NCBI GenBank assembly: GCA_947475525.1
Contig: CANJMI010000002.1
Span: 62,001 to 126,000, forward strand
DNA length: 64,000 bases
Direction of reading: 5' to 3'
Origin: Polyangiaceae bacterium
GTDB taxonomy: Bacteria; Myxococcota_A; Polyangia; Polyangiales; Polyangiaceae
The notes beneath the pieces were generated by a model. That model saw nothing but the letters and a program-made list of their open reading frames with translations. It searched no databases and was not told the DNA's origin. Below, piece by piece: positions 7,932-15,826 of this stretch. Made by a program: the position numbers and the translations under genes. The first letter of the stretch is position 1. Each line of letters opens with the position of its first letter.

Positions 7932-8792
7932 TCAGTGTTTGGCCTCGACGTCCGCGAGCGCCATGCGCGCGTCGTTCAGGAAAGGGCTCTGCGGGTAACG
8001 CCGGATGAAGCTCCGCAGGGCCGTCTTCGCGTCGTTCCACGCATGGATGTCGAGCAGGCATTCCGCCAACAAAAAAGCAGCATCATCGAGAACTTCGGGG
8101 TCCGCCGAGGTCTCGGCCAACTTGACCAGGCTCGGGATCGCATCGCGCTGCCGATTGAGTCGTCGGTAAGCCTGCGCCAGGTAGAGCCGGCCCGCGGGGG
8201 CGTGCGTGCCGGTGTCGTCCTGCTTCAAGGAATCTTCGAGGGCCGCGACCGCCTCTTGCCAGTGCCCGCCGCGCAACTGCTCGATGCCCGCGTGGTAGGC
8301 CGTCACCGAGAGTTGGCTCTTCGCCCGCTTCACTTCGTCGCTGAAATAGGCTCGCTCCGCGCGGGAGAGCTTCTCTTTGCTCACGGACTCGAAGGCCTCG
8401 ATAAGCTCCTTTTTCTTCCCCGTCCGCACGAGCTCGTAGAACGAACCCGCTGCGGATTCGGCTTTGGCCCGCGCGTCTTCGAACTGTTGCTGCGCGTCGA
8501 GCTCCTCGCGCAGATGTTTGGTTTCCGATTGTGACCGCGTGACCTCGCGCTCGACCGAATCGGCACGAAAATCCCAGGCGATTTTGACGACTCCGAGCAC
8601 GACGACCACGAAGAGAAGGTTCGCCGCGGCGCTGTTCCAAAACGCGCGCCGCTCGAAGCTTTGCTGTCTTTTCCCTATGCTTTTCAGGTCGGCAGCGAGC
8701 GCGTTGGTTAAATTATTCGTCTTGATGATGAGGCCGCGCGATTCGATGATCTCGCGCTTGATGTCGCGCAGTTCCTCGTCGAAGTCCTCCAC
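7932..8792 (-). CDS. Membrane-anchored coiled-coil protein with C-terminal TPR repeats
   Basis: With the GTG start used here the product has 286 residues. An N-terminal coiled coil (EDFDEELRDIKREI) is followed by a single membrane segment (NLLFVVVVLGVVKIAWDF, about residues 56-73), a second long coiled coil, and three or more TPR-like helical repeats ending RRYPQSPFLNDARMAL, which resembles the TPR part of YbgF/CpoB. It is probably an inner-membrane scaffold with its TPR domain on one face. The start is uncertain: TTG codons eight and eleven codons earlier are alternatives, while longer frames run antisense to efp. It diverges from efp across about 57 bases. Confidence 0.82.
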   Translation of the reverse strand: MEDFDEELRDIKREIIESRGLIIKTNNLTNALAADLKSIGKRQQSFERRAFWNSAAANLLFVVVVLGVVKIAWDFRADSVEREVTRSQSETKHLREELDAQQQFEDARAKAESAAGSFYELVRTGKKKELIEAFESVSKEKLSRAERAYFSDEVKRAKSQLSVTAYHAGIEQLRGGHWQEAVAALEDSLKQDDTGTHAPAGRLYLAQAYRRLNRQRDAIPSLVKLAETSADPEVLDDAAFLLAECLLDIHAWNDAKTALRSFIRRYPQSPFLNDARMALADVEAKH

Positions 8793-8849
8793 GGAGCGAA
8801 GCTTGCCATACAAATCGCACAACAGTCGTGGTACATGCGCCGCCGCGCC

Positions 8850-9410
8850 ATGGACACGAGCGACATCCGCAAAAACCTCAAGATCATCGTCGACGGCCTG
8901 CCCTACATCGTCGTTGATTTCCAGTTCGTCAAGCCCGGCAAGGGTCAGGCGTTCACCCGCTGTCGGCTCCGCAATTTGGAGACGGGCCACTCGGTCGAAA
9001 AGACCTGGAAGAGCGGTGAAGGCCTCGAGATCGCCGACGTGGAGATGCGTCAGATGACGTACATCTACCAAGACGGCGAGAACTTCGTTTTCATGGATCC
9101 GGCTTCCGGCGACCAGCAATACGTTCCGGCCACGGTCGTCGGTGATCAGAGCCTGTTCCTTGCGGACGGCATGAGCGTCGAGCTGACGATTCTGAAAGAG
9201 CGCCCCATCGCGATCGAGCTTCCGGCCCACGTCGAGCTGCAGATCACCTCGAGTGAGCCTGGCATCAAGGGTGACACCTCGGGCGGCGCGAGCAAGCCCG
9301 CCACGCTCTCGACCGGCGCCGTCGTGCAGGTCCCGCTCTTCATCAATCAAGGCGAGTGGATCCGCGTGGACACCCGCGACTCGAAGTATCTCGAGCGCGT
9401 CAAGCGCTGA
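8850..9410 (+). CDS. efp: Translation elongation factor P
   Basis: EF-P binds between the P and E sites of stalled ribosomes and rescues synthesis of polyproline stretches. The product has 186 residues, the family's usual size. It has the KOW-like N-domain with the loop KPGKGQAF, whose Lys is the residue modified by beta-lysylation or other means in relatives, then two OB domains including YIYQDGENFVFMDP and the C-terminal signature VPLFINQGEWIRVDTRDSKY. An ATG five codons earlier is possible. Polyproline-rich proteins encoded nearby (for example at 25565-27187, with runs of nine or ten prolines) would be natural clients. The stop codon lies inside a short tandem repeat. Confidence 0.96.
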   Translation: MDTSDIRKNLKIIVDGLPYIVVDFQFVKPGKGQAFTRCRLRNLETGHSVEKTWKSGEGLEIADVEMRQMTYIYQDGENFVFMDPASGDQQYVPATVVGDQSLFLADGMSVELTILKERPIAIELPAHVELQITSSEPGIKGDTSGGASKPATLSTGAVVQVPLFINQGEWIRVDTRDSKYLERVKR

Positions 9411-9431
9411 GTCGGCTGAGTCCGCTGAGTC
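9405..9431 (+). repeat. Three tandem 9-bp units over the efp stop codon
   Basis: The unit SGCTGAGTC occurs three times without spacing (CGCTGAGTC, GGCTGAGTC, CGCTGAGTC). The first copy contains the efp TGA; because the unit is nine bases long, every copy puts TGA in the same frame, giving three in-frame stops. It may be slippage-generated or a form of stop reinforcement. Confidence 0.6.
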
Positions 9432-9473
9432 CGCGTGGCGTTGGGGGCCCGTTCGGCCCACCAACCACTTCGG

Positions 9474-9558
9474 TGACCCCGCCCGGGATTGAACCGGGAC
9501 AACCCGCGAGGGTTCGTGGATTTTAAGTCCACTGCGTCTGCCATTCCGCCACAGGGCC
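9474..9558 (-). tRNA. tRNA-Leu (anticodon UAA)
   Basis: The minus strand folds as an 85-base class II tRNA. The acceptor GGCCCTG pairs with CGGGGTC through G-U wobbles, with discriminator A. The D-arm is GGCGGAATGGCAGACGC, and the anticodon stem GTGGA/TCCAC closes the loop CTTAAAA with TAA at 9523-9525. A long variable arm (GAACCCTCGCGGGTT) precedes the T-loop GGTTCAATCC. The long variable arm with A73 and a UAA anticodon identifies leucine, reading UUA/UUG codons. CCA is not encoded. Confidence 0.95.
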
Positions 9559-9628
9559 GATTGTTGGTACCCTAGCGCATCGGCGCCACGGATGTGTGTG
9601 TGCCGTTGAGGGGTACGTCGACCAAGTT

Positions 9629-11434
9629 ATGCCGGACGAGACGTTTACGCACGACGCGCTCGAATTCGTCTCGCGCGCAACACCAAGCAGCGTCGAGGTC
9701 TCGGACCAGGACGCGAAGTATGCGGCAATTTTCGCGGAGGTGATTTGGGACGGCCTGATCACTGCCGAGAAGCGCCGCCAGCTCCGCACGGCCGCCGAAC
9801 TTCTCGGCCTCTCCGAGGAGCGCGCCCGCCCGATCGAGCAAGCGCTCTTGGGGGCCCACACCGCGCGGCATCGGATCGCGGTCGTCGAGCAACAAATCGA
9901 TGAGGAAGAGCGACACGAGACGCCCGACGCCCGGCGCTCGCGAAAGAGCATCGCGCCCTTGATGGGACACGTCGCCGCCGCCTCTCGCGACAGTTACGAT
10001 GAGCTAAGGAGTCTTGAGTTCGAGACACGGATAGACTCGCTCGAGTCGGACCACGCGCGCCTCGTGACCGACGCCGAGCGCCTCGCTCAAGAGAACGACC
10101 GTCTCTCGCGTCTTGTCGATGAGCTCCGCGCCAAGCTTGCCGACTCGGCCGCCGATGCCGCACAGGCAAGCGCGCGTGCGGCCGAACTCAGTTCCGCCAG
10201 CCGGCCACGTGCGAGCCGCCCGCGCATCGACGCTCCCGCCACCACCGGCGGTCGCCATCGCTCCCGTCGCTCAATCGCTGCGCCACCGCCGGGGACCACG
10301 CCGCCCGCTTCAAGCGACACGTTGCCGACCGCGGAGCCGCCGCTCCTCCCGATTCTCGCGCCTCTCGTCAGCCGCGCAGCCGCCCCCCGCAACGATCCGG
10401 CCGAGCTGCACCGCTTGCTCAAGCGCAGCCCCCGCGACGCCGATATCCTTCGCGCGCTTTTCCGTGCATTTCAGCGCGCCGACGACCTCGATCGGCGCTT
10501 CTGTATCGCGCATGCACTCGTCTACCTCGGCGAGGCGAACGATCAGGAGCGCGCCACATACACAACCTACGCAGTGGCGTCTCTCGTCCGCCCGAGCCGC
10601 GCGATCGACGAAGACGAGTGGACGGAGTTTGTGCGCCACCCCGAGCAAGACCGTACGATCGGTGATGCGCTTGGAGCGATCGCGCCGGCCGTCTTGTTGG
10701 GACACGTGACGGCCCTCCGTGCAAGCTTGCATGGCGATGCAATCGAGCCGAGCCTCGAGGTCGATCCGCGCAGCTCCACCGAGCCTGCGGTGCGCTCGCT
10801 CGCATGGGCCTCGGCGATTCTCGGCGTCCGCTTGCCTACGGTGTGCGTGTGCCGCGAACTCGATCGCTCGGCGGATATCGTCCTCACGCCCAAGCCTGCT
10901 TCGCGCATCGGCGCGCGTGCCTTGAAGGGGCGCACGCCTCGCGAGCTCGCTTTTCTCTCCGGACAGCATCTCGCTTGGTATCGCAAAGAATTGCTCCTCG
11001 CGCAGCCCGAACTCTCGGCCCGCCGCCTCGAGGATTGGGTCGTGGCGGCGCTGCTGCTCGGACACGCCGAGATGCCCCTCACGCCGGAGCTCAAATCCCG
11101 CGTCGAGCCACTCGTCGGTACGATTCGCCCGCTCTTGAACGACACGGCGCTCGCGCGGCTCGGCGAGATCTTCAGCCGCTTCGTCGAACAGGGGGGACGC
11201 ATGAACCTCGCGCGCTGGATCGCGTCGGCTGAAATCACGGCGGCGTCGGCCGGCCTCTTGCTCGCGAACGACCTTGGCGCGGCCGAATCGGTCCTTCGGC
11301 TCGACGGGGTGGGTGACGTCGAGCGCATGATGGGAGAGCTTGTGCTCTTCTTGACGTCGGAGCGATGCAGCACGCTGCGTCGTCGAATCGGTATCGCGGT
11401 GGATCGCGGAGTTTTGCGGAGAATCGAACCATGA
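9629..11434 (+). CDS. Large protein with TerB-like N-terminus, coiled coil and unknown helical C-terminal domain
   Basis: The product has 601 residues. The N-terminal 80 form an all-helical unit with DGLITAEKRRQLRTAAELLGL, similar in pattern to TerB-like modules. A coiled coil follows (around 120-180, RLVTDAERLAQENDRLSRL), then a Pro/Ala linker, then a helical region (LHRLLKRSPRDADILRALF, ERATYTTYAVASLV) and a C-terminal domain including SAKLKGRTPRELAF-type sequence (KGRTPRELAFLSGQH). There is no signal peptide. The ATG before PDETFTHD was chosen; the frame extends upstream without obvious coding character. The stop overlaps the start of the next lipoprotein gene (ATGA). I cannot assign a function. 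Confidence 0.82.
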   Translation: MPDETFTHDALEFVSRATPSSVEVSDQDAKYAAIFAEVIWDGLITAEKRRQLRTAAELLGLSEERARPIEQALLGAHTARHRIAVVEQQIDEEERHETPDARRSRKSIAPLMGHVAAASRDSYDELRSLEFETRIDSLESDHARLVTDAERLAQENDRLSRLVDELRAKLADSAADAAQASARAAELSSASRPRASRPRIDAPATTGGRHRSRRSIAAPPPGTTPPASSDTLPTAEPPLLPILAPLVSRAAAPRNDPAELHRLLKRSPRDADILRALFRAFQRADDLDRRFCIAHALVYLGEANDQERATYTTYAVASLVRPSRAIDEDEWTEFVRHPEQDRTIGDALGAIAPAVLLGHVTALRASLHGDAIEPSLEVDPRSSTEPAVRSLAWASAILGVRLPTVCVCRELDRSADIVLTPKPASRIGARALKGRTPRELAFLSGQHLAWYRKELLLAQPELSARRLEDWVVAALLLGHAEMPLTPELKSRVEPLVGTIRPLLNDTALARLGEIFSRFVEQGGRMNLARWIASAEITAASAGLLLANDLGAAESVLRLDGVGDVERMMGELVLFLTSERCSTLRRRIGIAVDRGVLRRIEP

Positions 11435-12132
11435 AGTGTGGCTGCTGGAATCGTATAGGCGTGTGGGCGTGTCTCGCGGTGTCGGCGCTCGTGGCCTGCT
11501 CGAAGGAGACGCCCAAGGCGGTCGCAGAGGTCGCGGTTTCGAGCGGCACTGCCGTCGTCGCATCCGCGGCCGCGTCACCCGATGAGGCGGGCACGCCTAC
11601 GCCTGCAAGCTCGACCGCAAGCGACGGTCCATCCGCGAGCGCGCAAGCCGACCGCAGCGCCAATCACGACGGCGCCCCGCCATCCGGTGCGGCGACCGCA
11701 TCGCCAAGCGTGGGTGCGACGGTCGCGGCGATTGCCTCCGCGGCCCCGAGCACCGAGCCCTCGGCGCCTCCGGTCGACGGTGTCAAAAAGACCGGCGCGC
11801 AGTATGCGGCGTACCTCTCCGGTCCGAAGAAAGTGAAAGCCGGCAACGCGCTCTCGCTGAGTGCGGTCTTCACCGCTTCGGGCACCTACCACTGCAACGA
11901 AAAATACCCGACGTCGTTCAAACCGGATGCGGCCCCCGAAGGCGTCTCGTTCGCGTCGGACAAGTTCACGGGTGCGGCCTTTACTGCCAAGCGCAGCCAG
12001 GTGCCGGTCTCGCTCACGGCCACGAGTAAGGGCGTCAAGACCGTCACCGGGACGTTGAAGTTCGGCGTCTGCGATGAGGCGGAATGCATCCCGGTGAAAG
12101 CGCCCGTCGCCTTCAGTTTCGAAGTCGAGTGA
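11431..12132 (+). CDS. Lipoprotein with DsbD-alpha/DsbC-corrector-like C-terminal domain
   Basis: The 233-residue product has a signal peptide ending in lipobox ALVACS, then about 110 residues of Ala/Ser/Pro linker, then a domain of about 110 residues beginning KKTGAQYAAYLSGP. That domain has two Cys in the pattern FGVCDEAECIP close to its end and another in TYHCNEKYP. An all-beta domain with a C-x4-C near its end recalls the N-terminal domain of DsbD and PF11412-type disulfide corrector proteins, so a periplasmic redox or chaperone role is possible, but this is a weak resemblance. Translation is coupled to the preceding gene by a four-base overlap. Confidence 0.8.
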   Translation: MKCGCWNRIGVWACLAVSALVACSKETPKAVAEVAVSSGTAVVASAAASPDEAGTPTPASSTASDGPSASAQADRSANHDGAPPSGAATASPSVGATVAAIASAAPSTEPSAPPVDGVKKTGAQYAAYLSGPKKVKAGNALSLSAVFTASGTYHCNEKYPTSFKPDAAPEGVSFASDKFTGAAFTAKRSQVPVSLTATSKGVKTVTGTLKFGVCDEAECIPVKAPVAFSFEVE

Positions 12133-12158
12133 CCGCGCGCCACGCGGCCGGCTTTGTC

Positions 12159-12194
12159 TGTTCGCTGCCTGTTCGCTCGGGTCGGATGTTCGCT
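12159..12194 (+). repeat. Three copies of TGTTCGCT between convergent genes
   Basis: TGTTCGCT occurs at 12159, 12170 and 12187 in the short gap between two converging genes. No hairpin with a T-run is evident in this gap. The function is unknown; it may be a binding site or decayed tandem repeat. Confidence 0.35.
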
Positions 12195-12205
12195 TCGTAG
12201 TGACG

Positions 12206-13933
12206 CTAAAGCGGCTTGTCGGCCGCGTTTTTCACAAGCTCGAGCCAGGGCTCCTTCACCCGGATCCGCGTGCGAATCGTGCGCTCTGGCGAGATGTGCA
12301 TGATGCCTTCGAGCGTCTGTTCGCGAGGCTTGACCGCGTTCGATCCGACAAGCGACACGACGCCGGTAATTGGGTCGGTCTCGGTGACGAGCAGGCTGTG
12401 GTAGTGCGGCCGTCCCCCCGCCTTGAAGCCGTGGATGATCAGCATGTCGCCGATGCGGATGAGGTCAGCCTTGTCGCGTAGGTACTCGAAGAATTGTTTG
12501 CGCTCCTCGAACTTGAAACGTTCTTTCTTCGGTACCTGCCAGACGTCGAAGAGCTCTTCGTTCTTCAACGTGAATCGCTCGAATTTCGCGACGCTGCGAC
12601 GGTTCTTGATCTTCATCCTATCGAAGTTGATGCCGCTCTCGTTCGCCTTCGGGCGAGGCGTGACCACCGGGTGCGCGCCGTAGGGATCCTCGACCTGCGC
12701 GGGGTCGTACCAGGTCCCGGACGCGCGCTCCCAAACGTCGGTGAGAAAATCGATGCACACCTGCGGCGGCTTCGGCTGACCCTCCAGTGTGTAGACCGGA
12801 TACTCACGCCCGCCGCTCGTGAAGCGCGTCTTGCCTTGGAGATAGGCTTTCTTCCAGTCGCGCTTGAGTGCGCCATTTCCTTGGTCGGGCGCCGCGTCGA
12901 ACGGCAGCTCCTCTTTGACCATCGCCCGCACGACGCCCCGAACGCGGTTCATCGCGGTCATGAGTAGCGTGCGGCCTTCGACGAACGTGCGGCGTTTTTG
13001 CTCGAGCTCGGCCGTCAGCTCTTCGCAGGCGACCTTCGCTTTCGCTCCATCGAGCTCCACAAGCGCGGGGACCCACACGTTGGGTCCGTAGCGCAGCTCG
13101 GCGACGAGATGTTTCTCGGACAAGTGAATGGGTTTGATGCGATCAAACGACGCTTGTTCGGTGAGGTCGCGCAGATCGATTGCGAGCGAGGAGCCGAGGC
13201 TGAGTTCGTCTTTCGTCGTCGCGACGCGATCGCCGAGGAGCAACTCTCCGGCCATGCCCACGTAGGGGCCGTCTTTGTAGAGGTAGCGCTCGGGGAACCA
13301 GCGCGACTTTGCGTGACGCTCGAGCTCGTAGACCTCGACGCCGCGTTGAAGAAATAGCGTCGGCTCGGCGAAGAGTTCGGAGAGATTCAGCTGCTCGACC
13401 AGTGCGAGTGCGAGCTCGACATCGTCCGCGAACAGGTAGCCTTCACGGAGGAAAGCCTCACGGCGCGCTGCTGGATCTTTCAGCTTTTTCTCGACCATTC
13501 GCACGGCATCGAGCACTTTTTGCTTCTTGCCGAGCTTGGAGATCGGCTCGGACAGCGCCGTCGCGAGCGAGCCTGGAACGCGCCTCCACAAGAGCGCTCG
13601 ACCGCGCACACGCGAGAAATAGAGCCGCTGACTCTCGAATGTGGCCGCACCTGGCAATGCGCCTTCGGCCAATGCCGCTTGGCGCGCCGCGGCGCAGGCC
13701 TGCGTGGTCTCGGCGAGCTTTTGGGTCGCCTCCGCGTCGAGCGGTGGCGCGACGGTCACGCTTGGTGCGGAGGCGCTCGCGGTCGCGCCGCTGCTCGCCG
13801 TCGCGGTCGCCGTCGCGGTCGCCGTCGCACTCGCGATGGACGACGCCGAGCCGCCCGCGCTGGTGCTTTCGGGAGACGGCCCTTTGCATCCGGTCGTGAG
13901 CGCGGCCGCGAGGAGCGCCACCGCAAGTCTCAT
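12206..13933 (-). CDS. Large lipoprotein with NlpC/P60- or YiiX-like Cys/His domain
   Basis: The product has 575 residues. The signal peptide ends with lipobox ALTTGCKG and is followed by an Ala/Thr/Ser linker containing a run of alternating Thr-Ala. The middle is helical and charged. Near the C-terminus, QVCIDFLTDVWERASGTWYD is followed about 90 residues later by GDMLIIHGF and PHYHSLLVTETDPITG. A Cys at the start of a helix and a His at the start of a beta strand is the layout of papain-like NlpC/P60 and YiiX enzymes that act on cell-wall peptides or lipids. The catalytic reading is an inference; the lipoprotein call is solid. Confidence 0.83.
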   Translation of the reverse strand: MRLAVALLAAALTTGCKGPSPESTSAGGSASSIASATATATATATASSGATASASAPSVTVAPPLDAEATQKLAETTQACAAARQAALAEGALPGAATFESQRLYFSRVRGRALLWRRVPGSLATALSEPISKLGKKQKVLDAVRMVEKKLKDPAARREAFLREGYLFADDVELALALVEQLNLSELFAEPTLFLQRGVEVYELERHAKSRWFPERYLYKDGPYVGMAGELLLGDRVATTKDELSLGSSLAIDLRDLTEQASFDRIKPIHLSEKHLVAELRYGPNVWVPALVELDGAKAKVACEELTAELEQKRRTFVEGRTLLMTAMNRVRGVVRAMVKEELPFDAAPDQGNGALKRDWKKAYLQGKTRFTSGGREYPVYTLEGQPKPPQVCIDFLTDVWERASGTWYDPAQVEDPYGAHPVVTPRPKANESGINFDRMKIKNRRSVAKFERFTLKNEELFDVWQVPKKERFKFEERKQFFEYLRDKADLIRIGDMLIIHGFKAGGRPHYHSLLVTETDPITGVVSLVGSNAVKPREQTLEGIMHISPERTIRTRIRVKEPWLELVKNAADKPL

Positions 13934-13961
13934 GTGTCGCCGTATACCGTGCGTCACGCCG

Positions 13962-14441
13962 CTACTCCAGCACCACGCGCGTCTCGGCACCGAGGGCATG
14001 GTCCAGCATGTCGCGCATTCCCATCGCGAATTGCTCTGGCAGCGCGTCTGGTTCGAAGAATCGGGCCTCGCGAATCTCGAGCCGGTTCTTCGGGCCAAGA
14101 AGCGGCTCAGCCACCTCCGCCCGCACGCAGATCGTGACCGCGTGGAAGCGGGGGTCCCGGTCGGGACGCGAATAGATGCCCGTCACTTCACCGATTCCAA
14201 GCACCGTGGCTCCAGTTTCTTCCGCAATTTCCCTGGGAAGCGCATCGCGGAGCTCTTCACCCCACTCGAGCGTTCCGCCCGGAAGCGCCCATGTCCCGGT
14301 GTCGCCGCGCCGTACCAAAAGGATCCGCCCGTCGGAGCTTCGCGCCACCGCGGCGATACCGACGACGGGACGTCGCAAGAGATGGCGCAGGATCTCCTTT
14401 AAGATTCCAAATGCCCCTTTGGGCAACCACGCGAGCGTCAT
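13962..14441 (-). CDS. Nudix hydrolase
   Basis: The 159-residue product carries a complete Nudix box, [18 protein letters not shown] then AEETGA, matching GX5EX7REUXEEXGU, with the strand [21 protein letters not shown] before it. Such enzymes cleave nucleoside diphosphates linked to another moiety; the [10 protein letters not shown] form often hydrolyses nucleoside triphosphates or ADP-ribose, but the substrate cannot be read from sequence. Its ATG overlaps the stop of a truncated elbB reading frame, so it is translated by coupling from that frame. Confidence 0.93.
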   Translation of the reverse strand: MTLAWLPKGAFGILKEILRHLLRRPVVGIAAVARSSDGRILLVRRGDTGTWALPGGTLEWGEELRDALPREIAEETGATVLGIGEVTGIYSRPDRDPRFHAVTICVRAEVAEPLLGPKNRLEIREARFFEPDALPEQFAMGMRDMLDHALGAETRVVLE

Positions 14442-14722
14442 CGGTTCGCCTTCAACGGCGGAATCACCCGCTTCTCGACGCCGGCTCCGACCTCGGCCTG
14501 GCCACGAGCGATGCGCGCCGACTCGACGAGCACGTTTCGGGTCTCGGTCACCGGCCCGCCGGCCACATGATCGACGACGTGCAAGTGGGGTATGTTCGGC
14601 GCCATGCAGACGATCTCCGCGCCGGCCTTGTCGAGGAAATACAGCGTCAGGGCCGCTTCTTGAATTTCGGATCCATCCAGGGAATCCGAGCCTGCGAGCA
14701 ACACTCCGATTCGTTTTGCCAT
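14438..14722 (-). pseudogene. elbB: Truncated ElbB (N-terminal 94 residues of a DJ-1/PfpI-superfamily protein)
   Basis: The reading frame matches the first part of ElbB closely: [39 protein letters not shown], and [18 protein letters not shown]. Full-length ElbB is about 217 residues; this frame stops after 94, before the LIVPGGFGAAKNL segment and the nucleophile-elbow Cys. The stop overlaps the Nudix start by ATGA, and the Nudix gene shows no ElbB remnant in any frame. Either the 3' half was deleted and replaced by the Nudix gene, or the short form was kept as a leader that couples translation to Nudix. The catalytic site cannot form. Confidence 0.75.
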
Positions 14723-14757
14723 CGAACCTCTCCCCTCGTCGCCATCGGTCCTATACC

Positions 14758-15741
14758 ATGAAGCTCGACGTCGCCGATGTGCGCGAAGCTGCGCGAAGGA
14801 TCGTCGGCCGCGTGCTGCGGACCCCCGTCCTCACCTGCCCGGCGCTCGATGAACTCGCGGGCGTGAAGCTGTTCCTCAAAGCCGAGAACATGCAGCGCAG
14901 CGGTGCCTTCAAGGCGCGCGGCGCGATGCACGCGGTCGGCCGTTTGGCCCCCGAGGTCCGGGCGCGCGGCGTCATCACGTACAGCTCGGGCAATCACGCG
15001 CAGGCACTCGCGCTCGCGGCTCGCGAATACGGCGTTCCGGCTTACGTCGCGATGCCGGTCGATGCTCCCAAGGTCAAGGTTGCGGGCGTTCGAGCCCTCG
15101 GCGCTGCCATCACGTTCGCGGGAACGACCTCCGAGGACAGGCTCGCGGCCGCGGAGGAACTTGCCGCGCGTATGGGCGGCGTCATCGTGCCGCCCTTCGA
15201 CGACGCGCATGTCGTGGCGGGACAGGGAACGGCCTCGCTCGAGCTTTTCGAACAAGTCCTTGAAGGGGGCGGCGCCCCGCTCGATTCGATCATCGTTCCG
15301 GTGGGCGGCGGAGGGCTCCTCGCAGGCAGCTGTCTCGTCGCGGAGGCCTATGGCGCGCGGGTATTTTCGGCAGAACCCGTCGGTTGCGATGCGCTCGCCA
15401 AGAGCCTCGCGGCTGGCCACCGCGTCCGGGTCGAACCGGCGCCTTCGCTTGCCGATGGGTTGCGACCGCTTCGTGTGGGGGAGCTCAATTTCGCGATTGC
15501 CCAAAGGTCGGTGACGCGTGCGTTTCGCGTCGACGACGAGGCTATCGGCCGGGCGCTCGTCCGCCTGCTCCTCGAGGCCAAGACGCTCGTCGAGCCTTCG
15601 GGCGCAGCGGGGGTGGCGGTTGCCCTTGGTCGGCAATTGCCATCCGACGCGCGGCGGGTCGGCGTGATACTGTCCGGCGGAAATGTCGCTGCCGAGCAAG
15701 TCTCAGCCCTCCTCGTCCGCTACGGCGGGCTCGACGGCTGA
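14758..15741 (+). CDS. Threonine dehydratase / serine racemase-like PLP enzyme
   Basis: The product has 327 residues of fold-type II PLP enzyme. Lys52 in SGAFKARGA is the Schiff-base lysine, [10 protein letters not shown] is the substrate-carboxylate loop, and [10 protein letters not shown] is the PLP-phosphate glycine loop. There is no C-terminal ACT regulatory domain, which points to the catabolic type (TdcB-like) or to serine racemase rather than feedback-regulated IlvA. The ATG before [10 protein letters not shown] was chosen because the frame upstream runs antisense to elbB. The gene diverges from elbB with only about 35 bases between. Confidence 0.92.
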   Translation: MKLDVADVREAARRIVGRVLRTPVLTCPALDELAGVKLFLKAENMQRSGAFKARGAMHAVGRLAPEVRARGVITYSSGNHAQALALAAREYGVPAYVAMPVDAPKVKVAGVRALGAAITFAGTTSEDRLAAAEELAARMGGVIVPPFDDAHVVAGQGTASLELFEQVLEGGGAPLDSIIVPVGGGGLLAGSCLVAEAYGARVFSAEPVGCDALAKSLAAGHRVRVEPAPSLADGLRPLRVGELNFAIAQRSVTRAFRVDDEAIGRALVRLLLEAKTLVEPSGAAGVAVALGRQLPSDARRVGVILSGGNVAAEQVSALLVRYGGLDG

Positions 15742-15826
15742 GGGTCACGAGTCCGCGGAGCCTCCTAGTTCCGGCGTTCCAGCGCCGTTACCTGGGTCGT
15801 CCGTTACCACGCTGCAAGCGAGCACC

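Noticed and set aside
8793-9464. N-terminal extension of the coiled-coil/TPR gene running antisense to efp
   Set aside because: The extension contains complement of the EF-P coding sequence and the SGCTGAGTC repeats; the coiled-coil start near 8792 gives a coherent membrane protein.
14176-14757. A 5' extension of the PLP enzyme frame across the Nudix and elbB genes
   Set aside because: It is antisense to two genes with clear family matches, and lacks PLP-enzyme homology.
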